Positions 10,947 to 21,773 of a stretch of DNA of 64,000 nucleotides are shown in pieces. The stretch's first letter is position 1. Each line of letters opens with the position of its first letter. Source of the stretch: Gerris lacustris (Eukaryota > Arthropoda > Insecta > Hemiptera > Gerridae); NCBI GenBank assembly GCA_951217055.1, contig OX578276.1, positions 155,133,482-155,197,481 on the forward strand. The letters run 5' to 3'. The translations under genes and the position numbers were made by a program. Under the pieces are notes generated by a model. The model made no database searches, was not told the DNA's origin, and saw only the letters and a program-made list of their open reading frames with translations.

Positions 10947-11914
10947 CCCTAGAATGACACCGTTATTTCCACATTCTAATCAGACACCGTGGGGTCTATA
11001 TGACCCCACCTAGGTTTTCCGCTCTATCCTGAAACGCATGAAATATTATTATAATATAAAAATATTAATTTCAATCTACAGGGCCAATATAAAGAAAAAT
11101 AAAATTTAAAAAATTGTATTGACTTATAAACAAATGCTAATAATGAAGCAAGGTATGAAAAAACTTTTTGTTTTAACAAAGCTGGTTTTAAAAATTAAAA
11201 TCTAGCATAAAAATGGCAAGCAACAAATTTCCTACTATTTTTTTTATAAAAAGAAACTAATAAAAGACAAAGAAAATCACAAAATTATACAAAATGCCCT
11301 CAGTGAAGCTTTTATCATTCTAAGCATTTGTAGGACCGATGCTCATCACAAATAGCACCATGGCAATCACTGCATAGCATTCTTGTCTTTTAATCCTTTC
11401 CTTCATGGTTTGACTAGGGAGAAGCCTAATTCAAAAATAAAATCCTTCCGCGGTAGTTTCTTTTGCCAGTTGGCCATACAATGAAGAATAGCAGCGTTGA
11501 CACCTGCCTGATCAAGCATATACCAAAGAAAAACTGCTGAGGCCACCTGCGGGTCAAACGAATTTTGTCCCACATTTTGTGGTATTATCTAGCTTATGAT
11601 GATTTCAGGGTTGCCTGTATCAGGATCGATAGAATCATCTTGATAGAGGGTTGATTAGAGCAACTATAAATTAGTGATGGCTGAAAAAAGTTGGTGGGTA
11701 ACTACACCGTGGGGTCAGCTAGACCCCAGAAGCACTTGACATGCTCACTGTTCAAAGATTATACAGAAACTGATACCTTTGATTGGTAAAATAGGAGGGC
11801 AGGAAGGGAAAGAGTATTTAGACAAGGAAAAAAAAATCTGTGATTCACAGAAATATGATCTGCGCTTAAGCTCTTTTACTTGGGGTCATACAGAACCCCG
11901 GTGTCATTTTAGGG
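10947..11914. mobile_element. piggyBac element, internally deleted (968 bp)
   Basis: The left end CCCTAGAATGACACCG (10947-10962) follows TTAA (10943-10946). The right end CGGTGTCATTTTAGGG (11899-11914) precedes TTAA (11915-11918). Sub-terminal GGGGTC/GACCCC words recur near both ends. The TIR differs from the 6.9-kb copy beyond CCCTAGAA, so this is another family. It keeps the C-terminal part of a transposase on the minus strand. Confidence 0.85.
11315..11650 (-). pseudogene. piggyBac transposase C-terminal remnant with cysteine-rich end
   Basis: Minus-strand translation gives FLWYMLDQAGVNAAILH and ANWQKKLPRKDFIFELGFS, matching the family's conserved stretch around LDxAGVNA and the later RxxFxxELG. 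After a TGA and a frameshift comes LCSDCHGAIC...EH...YKCLE, the cysteine-rich zinc domain that ends piggyBac transposases and binds the transposon ends. The frame closes with TGA at 11317-11315. The catalytic DDD core is absent. Interrupted by stops and a frameshift, so a dead fragment. Confidence 0.7.
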
Positions 11915-11918
11915 TTAA

Positions 11919-12454
11919 TTTAAAAATTGTTATCTATTAATCACACGCATCAAGCTCAGTTCTAGTTATAGCTCTCGTGCGGGGTGGTTGTATCTTTTGC
12001 TGTGGATATTAACTTTCCTTTCACTAGAAAGCTTTGCTATTTTTTATTTTTTTCTCTCATATGGAGAGAAAGTATTGTGATGGCGCGAAAATTCGATTTT
12101 GATGGATTTACACGTTTTAAGGTCCCCTGAGTCCAAAAAAGGTTTTTAAAAATGTCTGTCTGTCGTCTGTCGTCTGTGCAGACGCCTGGAGCTTAAACTA
12201 CTGGGCCGATTTTGACGAAATTTGGCATACATGTTCAGAAAAATCCTACCCCGAGTAGAAATCGAGAAATGTATTTTAGCTTCAGATTTGGGGGTGCTAC
12301 CTCCAAAAAACTCTGAAAAAAAATTATTTCTCGAAATAGGTTCCAACGATTTTGATTAAAAGATTTTTACATGTAGTCCATTTTAATACGAATCTAACGA
12401 TATAAGCCGTTTTCCAGGGAAAAATCTAGTTCCGGAGAAAATAGCTTAAAACGC
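11919..12454. other. Repeat-like non-coding DNA
   Basis: Includes GTCTGTC-rich sequence at about 12155-12180 followed by CTGGGCCGATTTTGACGAAA, a word pattern seen in other repeats of this window (39640-39750, 23640-23720). No gene. Confidence 0.45.
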
Positions 12455-12495
12455 AAACGGAGAGAGCCCGGGTTCGATTCCCCGCCCTGGAGATG
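12455..12495 (+). repeat. tRNA-like B-box fragment
   Basis: GGTTCGATTCC (12471-12481) followed by CCGCCCTGGAG is a perfect box B and T-arm context. No box A lies at the expected distance upstream, so it is a fragment of a tRNA-derived SINE. Confidence 0.45.
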
Positions 12496-12825
12496 ATATT
12501 TTTATGGTAAATTTTGATATAATTTTCAATAATAATTAAATTTACATACGAAAACTAATAAATTGAAAACATTGGCTAAGTAATTTATTACGAATTCGTA
12601 TATGAGAAAGTTTGTCTGAGTTGTCTCGGAACGATTTTTATTCTACGGTCAGTTGTTTTGTGCGTAAAATTAAATTATTTTGGTGAAGAATTTATTTAAA
12701 AAGATGAGTGAATTTTTCAGACTATAATGTAGCCGTCGGGACTCTAGGGGAGCTCCGTCTTGTCAATTTGTTAATAACTAAAATATCTCATCGTCATCTT
12801 CCTCCATTCCTCCTCCTCCAGGGCT

Positions 12826-13160
12826 AACTAGCACACACTTTACCTGTTTTTTTAAATTTTCGAGTAGGGTATCAAATGAAAGCTGCCTAATTGTAGGTTA
12901 CAAATATATATATGCTATTTTAAATTTTTCATTCCTTATTGGTTTTATAAGTCAAAATATACCAAAAACAATCCCCTCCCCCAACCGCTATAAAAATGCT
13001 GGTCCTAAATTTTTGAAATAATTCATGGTTATACCTTATGGTGGGGCGATGAAAATTTCCTAAAAAAATGTAATTTATCTTGTCATTATTTACTGATAAA
13101 AAACATTGTGACCCCCCGGGGGATCGAACCAGGGACCCTTGAGGTCAAAGAAAAAAAATC
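12826..13160 (-). repeat. SINE-like repeat, related to 44520-45130
   Basis: On the minus strand a tRNA-like box B (GGTTCGATCCC, from 13130) is followed by CACAATGTTTTTTATCAG and then ACCATAAGGTATAACCATGA. The same order appears on the plus strand at 44530-44700. The far end carries AACTAGCACACACTTTACCT, like the hairpin end at 10540. Probably a composite of a tRNA-like head and an unrelated element end. Confidence 0.55.
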
Positions 13161-13631
13161 ATAATTATATAAAGGGTAAGCTTAATCATCTTCGAAACCC
13201 TAAGAAGTACTTGGCTGTGATTGTATTAGAGTTATTGTTGTGATTTTTTTCTTTCTGTTACGACTATAAACAACAGCAATATCTCTGTGCATTATGCTGC
13301 GACAATATAATATTGGGGAATATTTATCGGGATGTTAGGATTATATAACTACAACATTCTAAGACTTGTAATACTGGTATAATATGAATTTTGATCTTTA
13401 CATAAATCTACGAACAGACCAACATTACAATTCCGAATAATACTGGAAGTTTATTTAAGGGGAGAAAATATTTCATTCTTTAATTAATTTGTAATTATGT
13501 ACGATTAAAATCAATTTGGAGCGCTAAGCATAGGTGCGGTGGTGTGAGGTAGGTGTTGTGAAAAAGATATGTAGTCTTTAACTTGTTCGTTGAAGTAGAT
13601 GCAGTAATAGTTATTTGTGCAACTAGTGCGC
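13161..13631. other. Non-coding, no feature recognised
   Basis: AT-rich; contains CCCTAAGAAGTACTTGG near 13197, complementary to the AAGTACTTTTTAGGG word shared by 31420 and 44460. Confidence 0.35.
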
Positions 13632-13724
13632 AAAGTGGTTCTTTGCTGCACTCGAGAGAAATATTTACGCACGAGCGGCAGGCGAGGGCGGAAAGGTTTC
13701 TCGAGTGCAGCAAAGAACCACTTT
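13632..13724. repeat. Inverted repeat with 26-bp perfect arms
   Basis: The left arm (13632-13657) contains GGTTCTTTGCTGCACTCGAG. The right arm (13699-13724) is its exact reverse complement. The 41-bp spacer is GC-rich. Architecture resembles the palindromes at 27345-27400 and 35688-35745, though the sequence differs. Confidence 0.8.
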
Positions 13725-13739
13725 AAGCACGAGTTGCAT

Positions 13740-14042
13740 ATTACATTGTTCCTACACATCTGAAATTGGGTATCATTTTAAAGGTATGAAATTTGGTTCA
13801 CAAATGATATATCGCGTTTCCAAAATAGCGGCCATTTTGCCCCCGAAAAGATTAAAACGAAACATCACCCCCCCCCCTCCACTATCCCATTAGGAAAGGT
13901 CCTAAAAATAAGGCAAAAATACAAAAATATACATTTCTTTGGTCCAATGATATTTCCGGGAGTTGATATAAAGAAGTCAAATTTTAGATATTTTGGGGCC
14001 GTAACTATGGAGACCCAAAATTTAAATTTTTCGAAAATTTGA
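13740..14042. repeat. Interspersed repeat, related to 36775-36980
   Basis: Shares ATATCGCGTTTCCAAAATAG, CGGCCATTTT, a poly-C run, GGTCCTAA and CCAATGATATTTCCGGGA with 36800-36975. A weaker third copy lies at about 37800-37870. No coding content. Confidence 0.6.
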
Positions 14043-14158
14043 ATATAATTTGAATTTAGTGCGAGAATTCTTGAATGTGTCATATCTGTATTATAGTTAT
14101 TGAGTTAAATATATCAAAGTTTACTTCGTCTACATACTTAATTATTTATAACGTAACA
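14043..14158 (+). repeat. 5' LTR, 5'-truncated
   Basis: Matches the last part of the 18949-19108 LTR from GAGAATTCTTGAATGTGTCA to the terminal ACGTAACA, with a handful of substitutions. The TGTTACGTCACC start is missing. Confidence 0.75.
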
Positions 14159-14192
14159 ATTGGTGTCAGATGTAAACGTGGAAGCCGTAGGT

Positions 14193-15430
14193 ATGTTTAA
14201 GAGAGTTAAGTTAGTGGATTTAAAAGTTAAGGAGTTAGAAGCTGAATTGAAGGAAAGTTCACAGCCAGTTAGTGGAAAAAAGTCTGATTTACAAGAGCGG
14301 CTAAAGCAGGCTATCTCCTAAGAAAATGGCGATCCCGATAGTTTTGAATTTACGGTGAACAACAAAGGTGCTCTTCAAAATTTGGTCACGCGTATTGAAG
14401 AGCCGCAAAATGAATTTAAGAAAATTATTCAGACGGAAATGAATGAATTCCGGGTTGAGATGGGAAATTACGAAACTCGGATTTTGAAAGCAAAGAAAGA
14501 ATTTTTGGAAAAATCTCGAGAACAGATGGAAAGTTTTAAGGATGACATGTCGGCTGACCTCGCGAAAGAAAGGGAGGAAACGAATCTAACCTTTGCGAAG
14601 ATGGAGGAGAGGATAAAAGAGCTGGACGAAAAGGTACAATTGTTTTCTTTAATTACACCGGGGGTATCAAACACAAGAGTCAATCGATTTAAGGCCCCAA
14701 AATTTGATGGGGGAATGCCCTGGTCAGTGTTTATCAGACAGTTTGAGATAACTGCTAACATGAATAAGTGGGACAAGTATTGCAAGGCCTCTCTTCTATT
14801 GGCATTACAGGGCAAAGCTTTGCGGGCATTGCAGACTATACCTGTTGATGTACAAAATTACTATGACATAGTGACGCGCATATACAGGCTTGTAGAGACT
14901 TTGGATAGGAGGTTTGGCGACTCTTATTTGAGGCCGATCCAAACTTTAGAATTAAAGTCACGATGTCAGAGAGCTGAGGAATCGTTACAGGATTTTCAAC
15001 TGGATATTGAGAGGTTAGTCCGGCTTGGATACGGTGAAGTCCTTCCAGAAGATGTTTTCCAACTCCTAGCCATCCAATTTTTTGTAGACGGTATACGGGA
15101 CTTCGAGGTTCAGGTTCAGCAGGCACTAAGACTAGTGAAATTCGATAGATGCTCGGATACCCTGGTTCGAGCTTTATAAATTGAAGCTGCTAAGAAAGCT
15201 GCTAGAGGAGGGCTAGGTGTAAAAGAGATACGGGAAACAGAGGGGACAGCCTGGTGGAGAGGGTCATATCACGAATTCAGTAGTCTAATATGAGCGTTCC
15301 AGTTCAGCCTGATGTAAGACGTCCTTTACGCTGAGGATGTGGCTCTCCTCAACATTTAAGAGCAGCGTGTCCAATTAATCAGCGATATGGAGGAAGAGGC
15401 CGAGGTGGAAGGCAGGGAAACTGAATGGAG
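14193..15430 (+). pseudogene. gag of the gypsy element, with SAP-like N-terminus
   Basis: ATG at 14193 opens LKVKELEAELKESS...GKKSDLQERL, a good SAP-motif pattern (two helices joined by a G-x-K-x-x-L turn), known elsewhere for binding nucleic acid. A TAA at 14319-14321 interrupts in frame. The next segment has a Glu/Lys-rich coiled-coil-like stretch (about 14400-14630) and a capsid-like region with MPWSVFIRQFE and LLALQGKALRALQ. Another TAA lies at 15177-15179. A zinc knuckle GCGSPQHLRAACP follows near 15335, but its first cysteine codon is now TGA (15332-15334). A basic GGRGRGGRQGN tail follows. Clearly inactive. Confidence 0.75.
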
Positions 15431-15479
15431 TCAGTACTGGGGAGCGACTGCTGACTTCATCAAGTAGTAGCTCCAATAA

Positions 15480-16071
15480 GTTAATAATTTCTGGAATTCA
15501 TAAAGGTACCCGATGCTTGATGGCGGATGGACGCGTAGGAGGACGGGAGTTCCAATTTACCATCGATACTGGGGCTAATGCCACAATAATGAAATCTAGC
15601 ATTTTGCTAAGTATGGAACAAGTCCGTCTTTTAAATATTAAAAACAAGCAACAAACAGCCTCTGGGGAAGTACTATCTGTTTAAGGTGAACTGGAACTTG
15701 ATATTCAAATAGGTTGTTCTAGATTCCTCCATAATGTTTTGGTTGCAGATATAACTGATGACTTCATACTAGGCCTTGATTTCATAAGTCAACATGGGTT
15801 GGTGGTTAACCTTAAGGATAGGGTCCTTCGAATTGGACAGGAAGAAATACCACTGCACTTACCAGGCGGCATGGGGAAAGTATATAAAGTAATTCTTCCC
15901 TCAAAAGTGATCTTACCGCCCTTAAGTGATAACTTATTATATGCAGTTCTAGAGGGCGAAGTAGAAGGATGTCTGGGAGGGATTGTGGAGCCAACAGCTA
16001 ACATTTGTAAGAAAGAAGGAGTATTGATAGCTGACACTCTGGTAATAATTCAGAAAAGAATCTCTATTTGA
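15480..16071 (+). pseudogene. Retropepsin-like protease region
   Basis: FTIDTGANATIM (about 15551-15590) is the aspartic-protease active-site loop D-T-G. Further on DFILGLDFISQHG (about 15760) matches the conserved hydrophobic-hydrophobic-G near the family's C-terminus. A stop (TAA, about 15683) falls between them. The frame then runs open to 16071. Confidence 0.7.
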
Positions 16072-17688
16072 GTAGCGAATATCAATCGGTATGGGGTCAA
16101 GTTACAAAAGGAATTATTCTTGGTCAGTGTCAAACAGTAGCGAGTATTAAGAACCTTGCTGTCGAAAGATGCTGTGAAACGGAATATACCGGGTTACCTG
16201 ATAAGCTAGAAACTCTTGTGAATGGGACTGATAGTGAGTTGTCGGCGGAAAAGAAAAGGGAGATTAGAAAACAATTTAAGGAATACCAACACATTTTCGC
16301 CATATCTGAGAAAGATCTGACGTTTACTGATGTAGTCTGCCACCATATTAATACAGGGGATGCAACACCAATTCGCCAACAGCCTCGGAGGTTGCCAATG
16401 GCCAAACGAAAGGAAGCAGAGCAAATGGTAGAAGGCATGGTAAAGCAAGGTGTTATCGAGCCTTCGTAGGGGCCTTGGGCATCACCGGTCGTCCTGGTCG
16501 CGAAGAAAGATGGCACCACTAGGTTCTGCATCGACTTCCCGAATAGACGATACTATTGACACCTTGGCTGGTTCCAAATGGTTATCGACCTTAGATTTGA
16601 AGAGTGGCTACTGGCAGGTAGGTATGGAACCCAAGGACAAAGAGAAAACAGTGTTCATGACAGGAATGGGCTTATGGCAATTTAAGTTAATACCATTTGG
16701 ATTGACAAACGCTCTTGCTACGTTTGAACGCTTAATGGAGCTGGTTCTTTGAGGACTTACTTGGAAGACCTGCCTAGTCTACCTTGACGATGTAATTATT
16801 GTAGGAAGAACTTTTGAAGAACACCATACTAATTTGCGTGAGGTTTTTTCCCGGCTTAGGAATGCCAATCTTAAATTGAACTCTAAGAAGTGTTATTTCT
16901 TTCAACGGCAAGTACGATATCTAGGGCATGTCTCTGGTGATGGTGTATCTACGAATCCTGCAAAGACCCTTGTTATTCAAAATTGGCCGGTACCCAAGAA
17001 CGTTCGCGAGGTAAGAAGTTTCCTAGGTTTCTGTACTTACTATAGACGAACTGTTCGAGACTTTTCCAAATTAGCTCGACCTCTTACCAGAATTACAGAG
17101 GCCAACGTTAAGTTTGAATGGACAGCCGATATGCAAGAAGTGTTTGAAAGTCTTAAGAGTCATCTGATCACTGCCACTATTCTTGCATACCCTCAAGAGG
17201 CAGAAGAGTTTGTGGTAGACGCGGATGCCAGTAATCATGCCATAGGGGGAGTTCTATCGCAAATTCAGGATGGAGAGGAAAGGGTCATAGGCTATTTTAG
17301 CAGATGCCTTTCAAAGCCTGAGCGTAATTACTGCGTGACCCGCCGAGAACTGCTGGCATTTGTGAAAACCCTACAAAATTTCCTCAAATATTTGTATGGA
17401 AGACCCTTTCGGTATCGAACAGACCATGTGGCTCTGCGGTGGCTATTGCAATTTAAAAATCCAGAAGGACAGCTTGCTCGGTGGATTGAATATCTTCAGG
17501 GATACCCATTTGAAGCTGAATATAGGCCAGGGCGCCAACACCAGAATGCAGACGCTTTGTCACGCCGCCCGTGTCTTATCGATTGCAAGCCATGTTGCAG
17601 AGTTGAACGAAAGCATATTGATGTTCTTAGAGTGGGATTATCTACTGTGGGGTGGACAGTGGAGGAGATGAAGGAAGAGCAAAGATAA
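16068..17688 (+). pseudogene. Reverse transcriptase and RNase H of the gypsy element
   Basis: The RT starts with HHINTGDATPIRQQPRRLP, the usual palm entry. A TAG follows at about 16468, then SPVVLVAKKDG. A deletion/frameshift near 16540 removes part of finger motif 3, and the frame resumes at LDLKSGYWQV. A TGA at 16750-16752 interrupts just before YLDDVIIVG (YLDD at 16780-16791, catalytic aspartates kept). After it come FLGFCTYYRR and the RNase H-like region with VDADASNHAIGGVLSQ, YFSRCLSKPERNY and TDHVALRWLL, ending at about 17560. Domain order is standard Ty3/gypsy. Three lesions make it non-functional. Confidence 0.85.
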
Positions 17689-18896
17689 GCCCCTGAAATA
17701 AATAAGCTTATTGAATGGATGGAGGCAGGTTGCCGACTAGACTGGAAACAAATTGTGGCATGTTCCCCAAACATTAAGGCTTATTGGGCGCATTTGCTGA
17801 TGGAAAAGAGTTTGAGTTTCGGCAGATGGTACAGAAATCCTTCACCAGTTGATATTGCCAAAAAGTAAGATACAGGAAGTACTGGAAGAAGTACATTCGG
17901 GGCCCTCAGGAGGCCATTTAGGAATCAATAAAACATTAACAAAAAATCCGTGACCGATTTTATTGGCTAAAATGCAGGCACGTTGTAGAGGAGTGGTGCC
18001 GATGTTGCACTCGATGTGCAGGCGTGTCCGGTCCTAGTCATAAACCACGAGGGCAGTTAAAGATGTACAATATTGGTGCTCCATTCGAAAGAATTGCTGT
18101 CGATATAGCGGGACCTTTTCCTGAATCGAAAAGTACATTATGGTTGTAACGGACTATTTCAGCAAGTTGCCGGAGGCTTATCCGTTGCCTCGCCAAGATG
18201 CGGTGACTACCTGCGATGCATTGCTGGAGAATTGGATAGTTAGGTTCAGGGCACCCCTGCAATTACACTCTGATCAGGGAAGGAACTTTGAGGCTGCTAT
18301 CTTCCAGGGTTGATTGGAAAGAATGGAGGTAAATAAAACCAGGACCACACCACTCCACCCACTATCCGACGGAATGGTGGAACGCTTCAACCGAACCCTT
18401 ATTCGTCACTTGGCGAAGGTAGTAAATGGACATCAGACGGATTGGGACCAACGCATACCATTATTCCTTATGGCTTATAGACCCGCCGTCCATGAAACAA
18501 CTAAGCAACCCCCTATCGAATATTGTTTGGTAATCAGATGCGTTTGCTCTATGTATCTATCTCAAGTTTGGTTGTCCTAAGAATAAACCACAGCCAGTAG
18601 AGGAGTACTTAAGGGAGTTAGAGGAAAAACGGGAATCGGTACACGGTTATGTTCGTCAAAACATCAATCTAGCGACGGAGCGGATGAAAGCCCAATATGA
18701 CAGGAAGTCTAACGAACCCCGATTTGCCGAGGGAGACAAAGTTCGGCTCTATAACCCTCAGAAGAAACGTGGACTCAGTCCTAAGCTGCAGGCAGCGTGG
18801 GAAGGGCCTTACAACGTTGTTAAGAAGATCAACGACGTGGTCTACAGGATTCGTATGCCACCCAGGGGCACACCGTTGTTCATGTTGACCGATTAG
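17689..18896 (+). pseudogene. Integrase of the gypsy element
   Basis: Several frames are needed. The HHCC zinc domain is visible at about 17880-18025 (GGHLGI, then WCRCCTRC). The catalytic core shows AVDIAGPFPES (first Asp, about 18100), LHSDQGRNFE (second Asp, about 18265) and DGMVERFNRTL (Glu, about 18370), so the DDE residues survive although frameshifts separate them. A stop breaks the frame near 18580. The C-terminal GPY/F module WEGPYNVVKKINDVVYRI is at about 18800-18860. No chromodomain is seen before the polypurine tract. Confidence 0.8.
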
Positions 18897-18948
18897 CACC
18901 ATACCGTGCCCAACCTCTTCAGGACGTGGACGTCTAAGGAGGGGATGA

Positions 18949-19108
18949 TGTTACGTCACCTGTCAATTGTCATGTCAACATTGTTTTTATTTATATAATT
19001 CGAGTTTAGTGTGAGAATTCTTGAATGTGTCATATTTGTATTGTAGTTATTGAGTTTAATATATCAAAGTTTACTTCGTCTACTTACTTAATTATTTATA
19101 ACGTAACA
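18949..19108 (+). repeat. 3' LTR (160 bp)
   Basis: Starts TGTTACGTCACC directly after the purine tract AAGGAGGGGATGA and ends ACGTAACA, giving TGTTAC...GTAACA inverted ends. Short for a gypsy LTR. Confidence 0.8.
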
Positions 19109-19114
19109 GTACAT

Positions 19115-19560
19115 ATGTATGTGTCACTTCAGACGATATCTCACGCTAAGATGCACTTAAAAGAACGAAACAAATTTTAAAATGTCAAAAATATCAAAAG
19201 AAAGGATGAGTTTGTTGGCCAGAATTTTTGGAGTTCATTTAGGGGTCAATTTTTGACAACTCGGGGTTAAAAATAGCATAAAAACGTGTTTTTTTCCATT
19301 TTACCCGCTCTTACATGGAAATAAGACTAAAGCATACATTACAACAATTAGTGTACACTTAAAAAGCTTTCCAACGTCATGCATATTGAAGGTTAAATAC
19401 TACTTTGACTTTTGTTCCCCCGTGTACCAATTTTTTTTTCACCCATCCATATTCTAATTCAAAATTTTCCTATATTATCATAAGCTATTAATACGCAGAT
19501 TTTCTTTTGAAAATTCGCTCATTAAGTCATGGTACATGACTGGACTTTTTAAATTATTAT
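19115..19560. repeat. Interspersed repeat, copy of 5159-5520
   Basis: Begins TATGTGTCACTTCAGACGAT and follows the 5.2-kb copy block by block, with an extra stretch at about 19155-19205. It abuts the 3' LTR, so the LTR element may have inserted at its edge. Confidence 0.6.
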
Positions 19561-19731
19561 TTTGGCATTTTCAATATTAATTGAGCCATCTGTATTATTA
19601 CTTGTTAGGATAAGGCAGTATTTTCATTTTTCTTTCTTACATAATATTTGTGTTGTTTTAGTCAATTTATTTTACTTAAATTAATTATTAATTTAAATTT
19701 TATTTATTAAATTAACCAAAAATGTTGGAAA
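19561..19731. other. AT-rich DNA before the tandem array
   Basis: TTAATT-rich; could be intron or upstream region of the MADF gene. No exon recognised. Confidence 0.35.
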
Positions 19732-19734
19732 ATG

Positions 19735-20292
19735 GAGTGTGGAAGGATGTTCAACTCTATCAAGTTAATCTACTTGGTGAAGGAGAGGGAGTCACTGTAC
19801 GACCCGAGACATGAGTTAATGTGCTTTGTTTCTACAGGGTGGGGCATGGTAGAGTGTGGAAGGATGTTCAACTCTATCAAGTTAATCTACTTGGTGAAGG
19901 AGAGGGAGTCACTGTACGACCCGAGACATGAGTTAATGTGCTTTGTTTTTACAGGGTGGGGCAGGGTAGAGTGTGGAAGGATGTTCAACTCTATCAAGTT
20001 AATCTACTTGGTGAAGGAGAGGGAGTCACTGTACGACCCGAGACATGAGTTAATGTGCTTTGTTTCTACAGGGTGGGGCATGGTAGAGTGTGGAAGGATG
20101 TTCAACTCTATCAAGTTAATCTACTTGGTGAAGGAGAGGGAGTCACTGTACGACCCGAGACATGAGTTAATGTGCTTTGTTTTTACAGGGTGGGGCAGGG
20201 TAGAGTGTGGAAGGATGTTCAACTCTATCAAGTTAATCTACTTGGTGAAGGAGAGGGAGTCACTGTACGACCCGAGACATGAGTTAATGTGC
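19735..20292 (+). repeat. 117-bp tandem array, first block (5 copies)
   Basis: Five head-to-tail copies (the first lacks its start), spaced exactly 117 bp (landmark TACAGGGTGGGGC at 19834, 19951, 20068, 20185). Each copy equals the beginning of the MADF exon at 22971: acceptor-like TTTGTTTNTACAG, an ATG, then codons for VECGRMFNSIKLIYLV and KERESLYDPRHE. 117 bp is 39 codons and no copy contains a stop, so the block is open throughout. Copies differ only at the base before TACAG (C or T) and at GGGCATGG/GGGCAGGG. The block ends in AATGTGC where the LINE begins. Confidence 0.9.
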
Positions 20293-21773
20293 AATATAAT
20301 ATGTGTAATATAAAGAAGCTGAGATTTACTTTTATTGAAGACGACTTTATTATTTTTTGTCCAGCCCTCTATAGTGGGTACGACAGAGTTAGCACTAATT
20401 TCTATATCTAGCTTATTCTTTCCAACGATAACAATAATATAATCATCAGCATAGGCTGCTACAAAAGTATTACTGGGATATTTTAGTGTCAAAAGAGAGT
20501 TGTACATAACGATCCAGAACCCAGGAGCACAACAGCTCCCTTGAGGGCACCCTTTCGTGACCTTTGCAGATTGAGACTTGTGGTTTAAGCTAAGTATGGC
20601 TTCTCGATCAACGAAGTAGTTCATTGATAGGTTGTAAAGGTTTTTTGGGCACCTTAAAACCCTAAGACCTCTGAGGATGGCTGGCCACCAAGCAGCATCG
20701 AATGCCCCTTGAACGTCTAAAGAGATAATATCGGCATCGTAATGAATATCCAGGTAACCTCTAATATAATCTGTAACTGCACGCAGTGCTTCAGTTGTGC
20801 TTGTTTGAGGACGAAATCCAAATTGTCGGTGTGATAATGTCTTTAGAGTATAGATGGTGCATGATCCTATCGATTAAAAGTCTTTCCAGAACTTTACCAG
20901 CTAAAGGGAGGAGGCTGATAGACCTGTACTTAGAAGGGTCCTGTATATCCTTCTTGCCAGGTTTCTCAATACAAACTATTTTTGAGGTCTTCCAGCACGT
21001 GGGGAAAGTACCTTTGTGGAGACATGCGTTGTATATAGCATGCATTGTAAGACGATAACTTCCAAAAAGTGAAACTAATATGTCTTTAGTTAGGCCGTCG
21101 AGTCCAGGGGCTTTATTAGCAGCAATACGCTTAAGTGAGTTTTCAATTTCGTACTGAGAGAAATCTAGATCGTTTGGTGTATCTAAATCTTTTTCTATTT
21201 CTTCACGCCATCTACTGTGTATAGGTTCGTCCTGCTCACAGCTATCTCGAGGAACAAAATGATCCAATAAAACCTTAAGAGTCTCATCAGCATTTTCCGT
21301 AAAGGAGCCATCTGGCCGTTTAAGAGTAGATATGCAGGTTGGGGCGCGAATTTTCCCAGCCGCCATCTTATAACACTCGTTCCAAGGATTGTTAGCATCA
21401 GTTCCAGTACAGAACTCTTTCCACGAATCGAGTTTTCTTTTAATTATCATATCACGATAAGTCCGCTTCAACGAATAATATTCTATCTTCCTAATAGAAC
21501 GAATGTCAACATCTGTATGGATTCTTTAATAGCGGCGGCGAAGACGGGCTACTCTTTTCCTAATGTTGTCTAAGTCATTACACCACCAACTTACAGATTT
21601 CTTACTCAGTTTCTTTTTAAAAGGATTAATTACAGGAAAAGTCTGTACACAGGATTTTTGTACATAACTGTAGAAGGAAGTGATAGCTTTGTCTAAGAAG
21701 GGCTCTGCTTTTATTTTTTCAGCTAACAAATAATCTAGATTTAAGACCTTACTGTCTGTTGACAGGCCAAGAA
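20293..21773 (-). mobile_element. R1-like non-LTR retrotransposon fragment inside the array
   Basis: Minus-strand frames, from 21770 down: a linker with KKSVSWWCNDLDNIRKRV, then RT with NKAPGLDGLTKDI, CIEKPGKKDIQDPSKYRSIS and LLPLAGKVLERLL, a frameshift near 20800, then VTKGCPQGSCCAPGFW and VAAYADDYIIVIV carrying the catalytic A-D-D. The style (PGxDG, PQGS..AP.FW, YADD) fits the R1 group. The N-terminal endonuclease and C-terminal region are missing. AATGTG occurs on both sides (20286-20291 and 21774-21779), suggesting a short target duplication, so the LINE landed inside an existing array. Confidence 0.8.

Larger units (their letters stand above)
14043..19108 (+). mobile_element. Decayed Ty3/gypsy LTR retrotransposon (about 5.1 kb)
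   Basis: The order is a 5' LTR missing its first part (14043-14158), TTGGTGTCAGA primer-site region, Gag with SAP-like start, CCHC knuckle, protease, reverse transcriptase, RNase H, integrase, polypurine tract AAGGAGGGGATGA, and a 160-bp 3' LTR. This is the Ty3/gypsy order (integrase last). The coding part is broken by several stops and frameshifts, so it cannot be autonomous. The two LTRs differ at several positions over about 115 bp, pointing to age. No target duplication can be read because the 5' LTR is truncated. Confidence 0.85.
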
